Below, one piece after another: positions 22,201 to 32,400 of a stretch of DNA of 64,000 nucleotides. This stretch comes from Acanthaster planci. Its lineage: Eukaryota; Echinodermata; Asteroidea; Valvatida; Acanthasteridae. The first letter of the stretch is position 1. Each line of letters starts with the position of its first letter. The position numbers and the translations under genes were made by a program. A model generated the notes under the pieces. The model searched no databases, was not told the origin of the DNA, and was given only the letters and a program-made list of their open reading frames with translations. The stretch spans positions 3,293,078 to 3,357,077 of the forward strand of contig NW_019091357.1 in the NCBI RefSeq assembly GCF_001949145.1. Reading direction: 5' to 3'.

Positions 22201-22625
22201 ATTTAATTCCAGGATTACATCCAGCAACATATGGGACGGAGGGGAACCCCCTTACATGCCTAATCCCTTTACACACCCTTAGGCTTGAGTATTGTTACGT
22301 AACACATCCCACTAGATGTTTGAAAAACTTCCTCAGATTCCTATCACACAATGACCAACACAAAGGTCCTTACAGTGCTCGCTCCGTCCTATGTCTAATT
22401 GCTTCGATTCTGTCCGGAATAGAGAGCGAGACCCTATCTCTATATCCAACAACAAAATGTACCGTGAACACAAACAGGCAGATGTCCGTAGAACAAATGC
22501 TATTTACGTGTAGCAACTAGCATGTACATACCTGCAGCGTTCACGTCAAGCAGCAAAAACGTGATCCTCAGAACCATGAAGGAACCCTGTGTCAGTCCAA
22601 AATGGATTACTCTTCTCTTTTCCAT
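16236..22625 (-). CDS. SRCR-WSC-CCP type I transmembrane receptor, 458 aa
   Basis: Six minus-strand exons join in frame (1377 nt with stop): 22625-22532 (signal peptide, VLRITFLLL core), 21728-21450 (SRCR), 20432-20148 (WSC), 19042-18818 (CCP/sushi), 17242-17158 (transmembrane), 16644-16236 (tail). SRCR: VRLVGGGDK, WATVCDADW, CQELGFPGAAF; its C-terminal half is short and has few cysteines. WSC: eight cysteines, GCYSEGG and HCRCGN. CCP: four cysteines with the W before the last. The TM exon reads AVAVIFAILVLAAVVLFLL then RRKR. All three ectodomain exons are phase 1-1, the classic exon-shuffling pattern. The tail has NPTYSNM (Y near 354), PVYAKP and VYENY, possible SH2/PTB sites. It probably binds glycan or protein ligands at the cell surface; the ligand is unknown. 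Further small exons could have been missed, but the phases need none. Confidence 0.85.
18818..19042 (-). other. CCP/sushi-domain exon of the receptor
   Basis: One 225-nt phase 1-1 exon encoding one complement-control repeat: LCDDPGTP, VKFTCAAGFRF, IQCSLG and AAWNGSVPSC. The acceptor is CTGACAG and the donor CCG/GTAAGA. Confidence 0.85.
19865..20005 (+). repeat. Dispersed repeat R3, copy 1
   Basis: Shares GGGACGGAGGG, the CCTAGATGT-like region and AATGACCA with 22230-22355. A short inverted match (CTCCGTCCCAT) is at 26930-26942. Confidence 0.5.
20148..20432 (-). other. WSC-domain exon of the receptor
   Basis: One 285-nt phase 1-1 exon. PGYVGCYSEGG opens the domain, then CLGYC, HCRCGN, CKTPC and QTCGEG give the eight-cysteine WSC pattern, a carbohydrate-binding-type module known from fungal cell-wall sensors and polycystin-1. 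Confidence 0.85.
21450..21728 (-). other. SRCR-domain exon of the receptor
   Basis: One 279-nt phase 1-1 exon: VRLVGGGD, QVELWHAYSSQWATVCD, VQATCQELGFPGA. Only about four cysteines are encoded (group A normally has six), and the C-terminal half reads DCNKGIGLICWYW, shorter than usual. Confidence 0.8.
21895..22140 (+). repeat. Inverted copy of the P450 upstream region
   Basis: The plus strand here matches the reverse complement of 13265-13475. Shared blocks include ATGATGGTAATGAG, AACTAGTCAAGCA, AATATATGCGATCACCG and GTGGCTGAAAAAG, with small indels. It lies in intron 1 of the SRCR/WSC receptor gene. No P450 exon follows it on the plus strand, so it is an isolated duplicate or both are copies of an unrecognised mobile element. 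Confidence 0.65.
22230..22355 (+). repeat. Dispersed repeat R3, copy 2
   Basis: Matches 19865-20005 in the same order (ATGGGACGGAGGGGAACCCC, ACTAGATGTTTGAAAAA, AATGACCA). It lies in intron 1 of the receptor gene. Confidence 0.5.
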
Positions 22626-23989
22626 GGTAGGCCTACTCCCAAAATGTCAGAAGAAAGATGGCTGAACCATTCACAGATTTTCTTATAATGGGTTGTTTTG
22701 TTGTTTCGGCGTCAGTAAGGGATTTCCGAGTTCCCTCTGATAAAATATGATGACCTGGAAATATGGTGAGGATAGGAAGGAGACATTGCGAAACCAGTAG
22801 GCGAGCATGGCTGCGTCAAAATATGGGTGCGGCTAGCTATGAACTGTGACACACGCGTCCATACAGAAAATCCTTGGAGCCGCTCTGGCTGAGCTTCCAT
22901 TCGTGCGTTATGATACCCGACATAAGCCACTTTCGAACGCATGCAGTCTGTGTATCGCAACCGCATCCGGAAATTGACCCGATACTTGAGGAAGGCAGTC
23001 TGCAAGTGTGGCATGCTATTCACTGTTATTTCCTTTACAGTGTCATGAACTCGTCTTTTCCTGTTGTTTATTGGTAAAGATGTACGGAAAAGAGAAAGTC
23101 ATGTACATGACCTTCGTACATGGCTTTGCAATTATACCACATAACTGTAAGCACCGCGTGATTTCCTGACTTTATATTGACATTGCAACCACTTAAAATA
23201 CCCGAGCAACACTGAAACATTTCTGTCTTCTGATTACGTGATAACCGTCAGCTGCATTTGGTACGATTCTGGGGTCCTTGAGCGGGCCCCTGACCCCACG
23301 CCGCTCAGGGCTTCGCGCTCGCATTTGTTCTAATCAGGGCTATCTCCCCCACTTTCAAAAGTAATTCGACGCATCACCATTAAACAACTAAATCATTATC
23401 ACTGGAGGTTGAGAATATGAACATTGAAGATATATACCCGTCATTCCACTCCATATAGGAGTTTGAGAAGTAATGCACATTTATAAGACTTTGTAGCATC
23501 AGGTTAATACCAAGTGAAGGCTTTTACAGACGAAAAATGGCAAAGATGTCAGCAAAGAAAGAGAAGTTTGGATCGACACCAAACAGATTAGATACTCTGA
23601 TCTACCAAAGCATTAGTGTGCTTACAAAAATTGTAGGGCAGCGGCTGGAAGTCGAACTGTGCTGGGGAATAAGTTAGAGAAGAGATCCCCGCGGCTATGG
23701 CTAATTGGCGCAGATGCCAACACACGTGCGTCCCATCCAGGCCATGCACAAGTGCAGTTACTTGATTCTCCACGGTCATGATCAATAGTGGATCATAGAG
23801 CTGTGTTAAATTAACACCTACATGCAGGCCTATAGCTTTACTATCGGGATATAGCTTTAAGTCGAAATACTAGCGTCAGTGTTAAATCCATATTTGATTC
23901 ATTCAGGATGAATGAGCATGCACGAGTGCATGTTAACCAGCATAATATTGTAACGCAATAGCAATTTGCCGAGTGTTAGGCCGTGTCCG

Positions 23990-24102
23990 AAACGGGCTTC
24001 CAGAGCCACGGGTAGGTCTATCGTCTACGCGTCTCCACGCATTTTTAATGGAGTGACGACCTACACCTAGCTCTAGACAAGAGATTCAAATGCAGGTGAA
24101 TG
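23990..24102. mobile_element. Short foldback element F1, copy 1
   Basis: About 115 bp sharing CCGAAACGGGCTTCCAGAGC and CTAGCTCTAGACAAGAGATTC with 47402-47520; a third, diverged copy is at 57590-57690. The ends are inverted (GAGCTACGGCTAGGTCT against AGACCTAGACCTAGCTC in copy 2), a hairpin MITE. Confidence 0.65.
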
Positions 24103-24149
24103 CTACCGTAGTTACGTAGGGGGGCAGGTCTGGTACCCATACGTCAGCC

Positions 24150-24600
24150 AGGGCTGACATGCCTAGCTAAACGTTGGCGCCGGACTAATCATGAGTAGTA
24201 TATAATGAGCGTGTTGCGCGCCATGCGGGATCAGTTCCTTCTCAGTTCTCACCGAGTGTGGTCTGAGCCCAGGACAAGTGCACCGCTGTCCACAGTCAGT
24301 TTTGAGGTGTACATACTGTGTTTTGAGGGAAGGATTCTGTCCACGAGGCAAACACCATCGGGTGGTGAGTGGACGTAAAACTTCTAGTTAGTCGAATTTG
24401 CCAGTGGAGTCTAGCTTATGTTTACCTCAAAACTGACTGTGGAGAGCGGTGCACTTGTCCTGGACTCAGACCACACTCGGTGAGAACTGAGAAGGAACTG
24501 AGTAGGAACTGAACCCTCCGACACGCAGCACGATCATTATGTACTACTCGTGATTTAGTCTGGCGCCAACGTTTAGCGCGGCATGTCAGTCACGAGTTAG
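24150..24600. mobile_element. Large foldback element with arms of about 190 bp
   Basis: The left arm (24150-24332) and right arm (24415-24598) are inverted copies. Left CGAGTGTGGTCTGAG, GGACAAGTGCACCGC and GTCAGTTTTGAGG match right CCTCAAAACTGAC, GCGGTGCACTTGTCC and CTCAGACCACACTCG; the outer ends share GTTGGCGCC against GGCGCCAAC. The central spacer is about 80 bp. No coding capacity. Confidence 0.75.
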
Positions 24601-25267
24601 ACGATGAGCGTTCAATTTATACAGATGTGCGCGGAAATGTGCGCCTTCTACGTCTCTCAACATTCTGGCGTACATGAAATTGCCAAGAGAAATACTCAGA
24701 TTCAGAAATGCGTGAGCCTCAACGAATGTGGTACGCTTCATGAAATGAATTTGCCTGTCAGGGTACGTCACGTGAAAACCCCTGCAGAGTGCACCACTAC
24801 AAATAAATTCCCATAGATAGGCAGTGATACATCCCCATACTTCAAAAATATTTTTAAAATACAACTTTCACAGGTGTTCAGGCTGCACAGAAAAATGATG
24901 TTCCACGTGTCCTCTTTAATTTTCCTTTCAATTTTTAGTGGGTTGACCAATGACTTTTTGAGAAATTCTCACCCAAAGCAGACCACCCCTAAAACGAAGG
25001 AAATTTCACTACCCGGGAAAGTGGCCATTTCGAAAATGCATACCTCTGCAAAATGGCTCAAATAGTGCCACTTTCGGACCCGATTGCATCCAAATTGCTC
25101 AGAATTGGAAGCCTTGAGTCCGGCCCAGAGGTTCAGTCTCGTATTTCTTCAATTCCTCAGTTCCATGGCTCTCAGGACCCTCTAATACAGAATATTTTGA
25201 GTGTATAACTTTTATTAATGAGCTCGGCGGACATATTTCTTGCCTTTTTGCAAGGGTGCACCCTGCA

Positions 25268-25385
25268 GAGTTTATGCACGGCAGCCATCTTCCCGGTCAG
25301 TGCTTTTGTTAGGGAGATATGCACAAATGGTCTACTCGTGTGTATCCCTACAGAGCAAACACTGACCGAGAAGATGGCTCCCATG
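25268..25385 (-). mobile_element. Hairpin MITE F2, copy 1
   Basis: About 110 bp with inverted ends (GCAGCCATCTTCCCGGTCAG and CTGACCGAGAAGATGGCT). The whole element is the reverse complement of 58652-58765, including the asymmetric middle ACACGAGTAGACCA. Confidence 0.75.
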
Positions 25386-25589
25386 CATCACCTCTATAAG
25401 CTTGGCTGCCTCAAAAGTAATGCCTGTGGCTTGCAGTGTACAGAAGTCTATGTACATACAGACACAATACCATCTGAAGTCAGCTCTAGCCATTGTCACT
25501 ATTTCTGGATGAAGCCAAATCTCAACCCATTTCAACCAATCAAAACACAAATGATGAAATGAAAAGGAACTTTCCGTTTTCAAACTATT

Positions 25590-25597
25590 ATTTATTT
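25590..25597 (-). terminator. Possible TAF2 polyadenylation signal
   Basis: AATAAA on the minus strand about 780 nt after the TAF2 stop, the first clear hexamer beyond the minisatellite. Position-based inference. Confidence 0.35.
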
Positions 25598-25947
25598 TTT
25601 CTGGTGTCTCAGACATGATACACTATTTGTTACGCATAAACAATGCTTTCTACTGCAGCGTTCCATACGCCCACGGCAAATGTTAAAGAGGGATAAGACT
25701 TTAAAGGGGGGACTCACTGTTGTGAAAAATTAAAGCAAGCTAACTTTTAAACTTAAGGTATGGGGCAGCAAAGTTCGGGGGGAGGGGGCATCTGCCGCCA
25801 GCTGTGAGATTGTCCAAACTAACCAGGCTTCTTTTAGGTTAAGAGACAGTAACTGAAACCCAAATAATGTATGCATGAGCCCCTTTCGTTGTGGCTCTGT
25901 TAAATCATAAAAGTGCATGGCAGTTGATGCTACCCAAGAAGTCGTGA

Positions 25948-26445
25948 GACCAGTGCCTATCTCATTAACGCATCAAGTCGAGTCTGTACGAAGATGACGC
26001 TCGGTCCTAGTCCCTGGCCTATCTTTAATGCATCAAGTTGAGTTTGTGTGAGGACGACGCTCGGCCCTGGTCCCAGTCTTGAGACCAGTGCCTGTCTTTA
26101 ATGCATCAAGTAAAGTCTATGCGAGGACGACGCTTGGTCCTGGTCCCGAGACCAGTGCCTGTCTTTAATGCATCAAGTTGAGTCTGTATGAGGACGACGC
26201 TCGGTCCTGGTCCCAGTCTCGAGACCAGTGCCTGTCTTTAATGCATCAAGTAGATTCCATGTGAGGACCATGCTCGGTCCGGGTCCAGACCTGTGCCTGT
26301 CTTTAATGTATCAAGTTGAGTCTGTGTGAGGGACGACACTCAGTCCTGGTCCCAGTCTTGAGACCAGTTCCTGTATTTAATGCATCAAGTCGAGTCTGTG
26401 CGTGGATGACACTCGGTCCTGGTCCCGGTCATGCCGTTTCTTATG
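25948..26445 (-). repeat. Minisatellite, about 7 units of 64-75 bp, containing the TAF2 stop codon
   Basis: Repeated words (plus strand) GCCTGTCTTTAATGCATCAAG, GAGTCTGTGTGAGGACGACG and CTCGGTCCTGGTCCC. Unit starts are near 25955, 26017, 26090, 26157, 26232, 26297 and 26371. The unit nearest the gene encodes the last residues of TAF2 ([13 protein letters not shown]) and its stop; the rest lies in the 3'UTR. Confidence 0.85.
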
Positions 26446-29400
26446 CCGGTGCTTGTCCTTTTTCTTCTTCTTCTTGTGCGACTTGCTGGAGCTGCTGGAC
26501 GCAGAGTGCTCACGGGCTACGTCGCCACCGCGGTTGAGCTTGGGGATGCGATATTTTGAGTCCACCGGTTTGGCCAAGCCTAAAAAAAAATTGAGTATTT
26601 GAAAAAAACAAGGAATAGGAGTCTAGGACTGTTTTCTACACACGGCAGAACTTTTTAGGTGAGTAAGCATGCAGATAGAATGAGCCAAACTTGACCAGTT
26701 TTAAACGGATGTGAAATGGTATTCAATGGACACTAATTTTGGGGCTGGCATCTTTGGTACTCTACTGTACCTTATACAAACGGAGGACTTTAGAGACAGT
26801 TGGTGGCGACAAACATACTGGTCCTATGTGACTGGTATACTTTTTACGCCTCATTTGTGAGCATGTCCACATTAGGTCTAACCTAAGGTCTTAGGTCTAA
26901 CAGAGATTGGGCGTGTAAGGGGAGTACCCCTCCGTCCCATATCTTGCTGGGTATAACACCATAATTTTTGGCAAGTCAGATACTGAATTTAGACAGACAT
27001 TGGTTTACCTCCCTTATGAGAATCAATGCTCACTCTCACCTGGTACTCCAACTAGCTCTTCTTTGGGTCTGACACTGGGTGTCGTGTGGGTACCGGGCTC
27101 CAACTTGACTGGTCTTGAGACCGGTGACGGGTGTCCTGTCTTCTCGGTGGAAGGCGAGGTATCTTCATCGGAAGACGACTCTGAAGAGATTGTGCTCCCC
27201 TGAGTCTCAAGATTGGGTTTCTGTTTGACCGGGCACAAATACAAAAGTGAATATTTCTCATTGTTAGGGCAATTCAAACATGCCTAACTTATCCTTTGAT
27301 GTAAGGACCGGAGCACCTCTGCGCTATTTACATGGGATCAGGGCAGCATTCTGTCAACATACAAGAACCTTGGTAATATTTACAATCTTTCTGCATACCC
27401 CAGTGTAAAACAGTTTTAAAAAACGGCAAACAGCAGTTCACAAGGAAGCCATTTTTTATCTGGTTCCCTGATTCCGTTTTATAAGTTGCAGACTGTTGAT
27501 ATAGATGTACAAGACTATTTTACGCTTGGTGTGTATTCCAAGCCTCCCTTTCAACTTTTTTCTGCTCTCAATCAATTTCTAAAAATGACAACCTCGCTCT
27601 CAACTTCAATATGGCCGACCAGTGAATAAAGTCTATAGACAATAAGACCCAGTTACTATATAGGCAATTAAGCACATGGCCTTCTAGCATGTCCCACTGC
27701 ATGTTGCAGGCCCTGGGAGCCATGCGCACAGGCTTGCATGTGGGACCTAGCTGACCTCTGTAACAAACCATGCCCCAGGGCCCGGGCTCAACAGATCCAC
27801 CTACTATGATTGACTGGTACACACCGGCAGGACTTGGCCTATTTTCTTCTTGGCAGGTGGGCCCTCCTTGTCTTCCTCATCGCTCTTAGGCTCCGTGCGT
27901 TGCCGTGACGATGACAAGGATGATGGAAGCGGGGAGATGCTCTTTCGTTTCCGCTCCTGACTGCTCTCTCCGCTGGACTGCGGACTGTCGTCTTTACCTT
28001 CCTGACTATCCTCCTTCAAACATGAAGGAGTTTCACAAAAGCGGGAAAAAAACATGACCATCATGCCTTTTTCCCTGAAAATTTTAGGCACAACTGATTA
28101 CTCACTGAAGTTCTTGGTAATTATTTTAGGGGGAGGAGGGGCTTCCAGTTTTAGAAAATTGGGGGTGGGTGGTAGTTAGTGCATGGGGGCCACAATACGT
28201 TATGCCAAACATGCATCCAGACTGTGAAAAAAAATACTCGCCACCGCAAGGAATACTGGCATTTCATCAAGCAGGCAACAGGCAATTTGAGAAAAATAAT
28301 TGAGGAAATTTTTTAACTGCACAAGGTTTTTGCTTTTTGCTGTTTTTAAAATTTGTTATGGCAACCATGAGAAGTAAAGAATAAGGAAAGGTAAGAAAAG
28401 CTGACCAACTGTTTTATACATGGCGAAATTAAATATTCACTAAATGAGAAGTTATTTAGTGCTGTACTGTACTCAGCGCAGACTGCTAATGATATCAGTT
28501 TATATATTACGTACATTGAATGTTGGCAAAATGTTGGCGCTTTGTCATGTGATTTAATAGGCAGGTGATTTTACCATGTGACTTGACAGGTGATAAGGTA
28601 AAAAATGTGCCTGAACAAGCATAGGCCTGTGATGGGCTGATCACTTTGGGAAGTTACGTGTATCGCGGATGGTCCCACTTGGGGGTTGACATTCATAATG
28701 CTGCTGTATCATGTGACTGCATCATGTGACGGCCTTGTGCCGGGCACATGACCGTTTCACGTGATGCCAACTTACCACGGACTGTGAATCGCTTCCCATC
28801 GACTCATCCTCGGGGATAATTATGGATGGGTTGAGCATGGTTCGTTTCTCCTTTAAATTAAGAACCAAGCCTAGCTGCATGCGGCAAACAGAAACAAATG
28901 AAAAACAAAAATACAAGAACGAAAATGCTGGGTGCAGTTTACACATTCGTTGATGGTCTGCTAGGCAAGGTTGGCATGGAATGAATAATGGGTTGTAGAG
29001 GTAGGTATGGGCAAGAGCAGCTTCCAAGCATTCATGTCCTTTTGTGAGTTCTCAAGTATTCTGATAACAAAAACAGTAACAGCAAGAATCGAACAGGGAT
29101 TTTGTTCCAACTGATTAACACTTTCGGCTCCACGATGCCAGCTTCTTTGACTAGAGACCATCGTGAGCAATGCAGCTTTTAATCTTTTTGCCATGGCAAC
29201 CTTGGCATATTTTGTCAGAAGTCTACCCACGGTCAAAAGTACTCATCAGATTATTGCCTTCTTGTTAATCACGCTCGCCTCATGATGGTCTAGTACAATT
29301 CCCAGACCGAGAATAGGACTTGATACAACAGAGGGCAGGAGACCGGCCAGTGCATGTAATTGAAATAAAGTTGAAAAACTGGAGCAGACGTAAGCAGGGT

Positions 29401-32400
29401 GTGGGTAAATTCAGCACATGGTGAGAGCGGATGAAGAGACAAGGACAACTGAATCGGGGAAACTTTAAAGGAGTAAATGCATTGGTGATCTCAGTCCACA
29501 ATGTGCAATGATGGCATGACAAATATACGATCAAATTTAAAAGCCAGCGGAAGCTACTTTAAGAATGTAACACTAATTGAGGTGTTTTTTCGACAGTACA
29601 TCATGCAAACTCATGCAAGCAATTGGACAGTTTGTGATTCCAACACAGAAAGGGCATCCTTTTTCAGGTGCATTAAGTGAATTCTAAATCCTCAAAACCA
29701 TTATCAAGGTGCCATTCTACAAACACACAAAAGAAACCTGGATTATAAACCCCAAGTACTGCACATCTGCCAGGGTCAAACTCTGTAGTTACTTTGCAAG
29801 GGGCTCGGATGGCACGGTGTGCTATTGAATAATGAACACCATGCACAAGTGTCCTTTCAACAGCAACAAAGGGAAAGTTTGTCAGACTCTTGACACCAAC
29901 ACCAAGAAACCAGTGGACTGGAATCAAAATATGGGCCTTATGACAACAAATTTTGCCTGGGCTAAGTAATTGATTTGCAAAAGTGAGGGGACAGGACCCC
30001 TTCCCAAACCCAGCAGGTAAGGTAGGCTGAGATGGGTGATACTTTAAAGCATGCATGCAAACTACTCATGCAAACGTCGGAAACCAACCTCGGGTATGGG
30101 CAGGCACGACGGACGACTCCGACCGTACAGGGTATAGTAGAAGTCTACCGCATCGCACCGCAGTCTGGCATCATGTGAGGTACCGCAGCTAGCCAGACAA
30201 TAAAACAGTGGTCACAGAAACAGAGTAACTTGCTGCAATCTACGGCTTGTCTTTGCCACTCGTATTCCACGGTGACTAGCAGTAGCCCTAGCCAATAATA
30301 CCCACTCCAGACAAAGCACACGAATCATTGAAGTCACGATAACAAAGCAGGTGCTACACTTGACACAACAGACCTAGAACATAATGACGCCAGCCTTTCT
30401 TTACACGTCGTTTACGACCCACCAAACCTCAACAGGAAAGTGTACAAGTAAGCAAAGCGTGACATCATTATGTTACAGGTCTACTGGACTGGCTTATGCA
30501 CTGGAAAATTTTAAATGACACAAGAACAGGTCTTAGCGATTAAGTCTGCGATGCACTCTCAGACAGGTACCACTTGGACAACTGTCCTCATATACGAGCA
30601 AGACCAATTTAAAAATTGCACTTGATAGTTTAACTACGTCTGATCAAAGGCATGCTAGCTAAAAATGATTGGACCATTCCATTTAACGACATGTATGTGA
30701 AACCAGCCTACAGACACAGGGTCCCACTGCTAATTATCAATTTCCAAGAACATCAAATGTACTGCCGGGAACCCGGATCAACTTAGGGAAAATTCAAGTA
30801 ACTACTACAGTTAACTATAGTTCAACTAACATCACCCAAAAATGAATGGTTTGCCCTATCTAATCGACCATTTGGGACTAGGCTCCAGGGCATAACTGCA
30901 CCACATGGTTATCAACAGCCAATTCCATTTCTTAGGAGGGAACCATTCACTGGAAAAAAACTGTATGAGATTGTTATGACCATGTAAGCTGCGAGAATTG
31001 CAGCTTGCAGTGAAATGTGAGTAACGATTTAACGAGTTCGAGTGGAACTAAATTGCATGTGCGCAATGTTAAAAAGTAACAGACTACTGGTTGAGCTAAA
31101 GTTTGTGCCCGAAGTTGCCCACAAGTGGACCCCACGGTGATACGGCTACACAAGGATTGTATGATAAAGAAGTGAAGAAACAAAAATGGTGGAGTTACTT
31201 CATGAGGGTCCACAGCCTCTCCACTAGGCTCTCCTTGTTGAGTGCCGATGCCTCCCGGTGCCTGAAGGGCGGGTTGGCAATCAGCATCTGGAAGAGGTGA
31301 TGTCGGACGGAGAGCATGGGGTCCTGCTCCACAATGTCCAGCAACCAGGAGAAGATGTCCGCGTTGGACTCCACTGAAGAAGAAAATCACGGGAAGACAC
31401 GTACGCATGAGCTGAGCACAAATCTGACCGGATTCCTCAGAATGAGTCCTAAGGCCAGTAATTCTGTTTTAGTTTGCACAGGAAAGAGCAGAGTGAGTTC
31501 TTCGTTTTGATGTACCACTCATTTTGGCATCTTGATGAAAATGGATAATATATGGGTGTAGAACGTTGATGGTTCCCACTGATTTACACTTGTGCAAGAT
31601 TCACGCACAGGCCTTTCACTCAAAAGTAGTTCTGGCGAACTCTGACTCTTTCTGCTAAGTTGAGACAAAAACGATAAATAAGCGCACAGCTATTTGCCAT
31701 AGATGCCCAGATATCACTCCGACTTTGCTTTCAACTTGGATCCTACTCATGTAAATGCAAGTCGAACTTCTGAGCCAACTAACAACTCGAGTGAAAATTA
31801 AGGTTAAGTGAATTACCAGAGCGTACATATTCATTTGACATTTTGTTCGAAACAGTCAGATTCAATCAGGTAAACAAGGATCCCTTGTGCATTGTGTGGA
31901 CCAGGACCAGCATTGGTACACCAGACGCATCAAGGAGGCCATCCACGTCCACCTCAACTGACACAGCATCAACAGGGACAGCGGCATCGACATTCCCGGG
32001 TTCTGGCTCCCCACCATCCGCCAACACAATCACCGCAGCACTGGAACACAACAGAGCCACACCGAGGACACGTCCCTTCACGCCCATGGAATGGAGCATG
32101 CGACACCCGCTGAGGTCATCCGTACTACGTCCGCAGTACAGGGGGCGGGGCTCGTGCAGGACGCGGTCCAGCAGTATACAACGGACTCTGCAGCATCCAG
32201 ACTTCAGTTGCCAGATGAAGGCTAGCAGCACCAGCAGCCAAAACCTCGCTACCAGCAACACGACACCGCGAGTCATGGATCATCTTTTTCTCTACAAGGA
32301 TCCGTTTGACAGGTGAGTGTGTAAGATGGCTAGGGATGAATATTCTTGATAATCTTGCAGAGAATACTCTCACTTGGACCAGGAACAGTCTCTTGCACCA

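Noticed and set aside
26402-26602. Plus-strand ORF with a poly-F/L run
   Set aside because: Shadow of the lysine-rich TAF2 C-terminus on the other strand.
29673-30056. 127-codon minus ORF in a TAF2 intron
   Set aside because: The adjacent TAF2 exons join in phase without it and no family resemblance is seen. It may be transposon-derived but I cannot support that.
31866-32276. 136-codon minus ORF with a signal-peptide-like start
   Set aside because: It is the antisense shadow of the GC-rich retroelement fragment on the plus strand.
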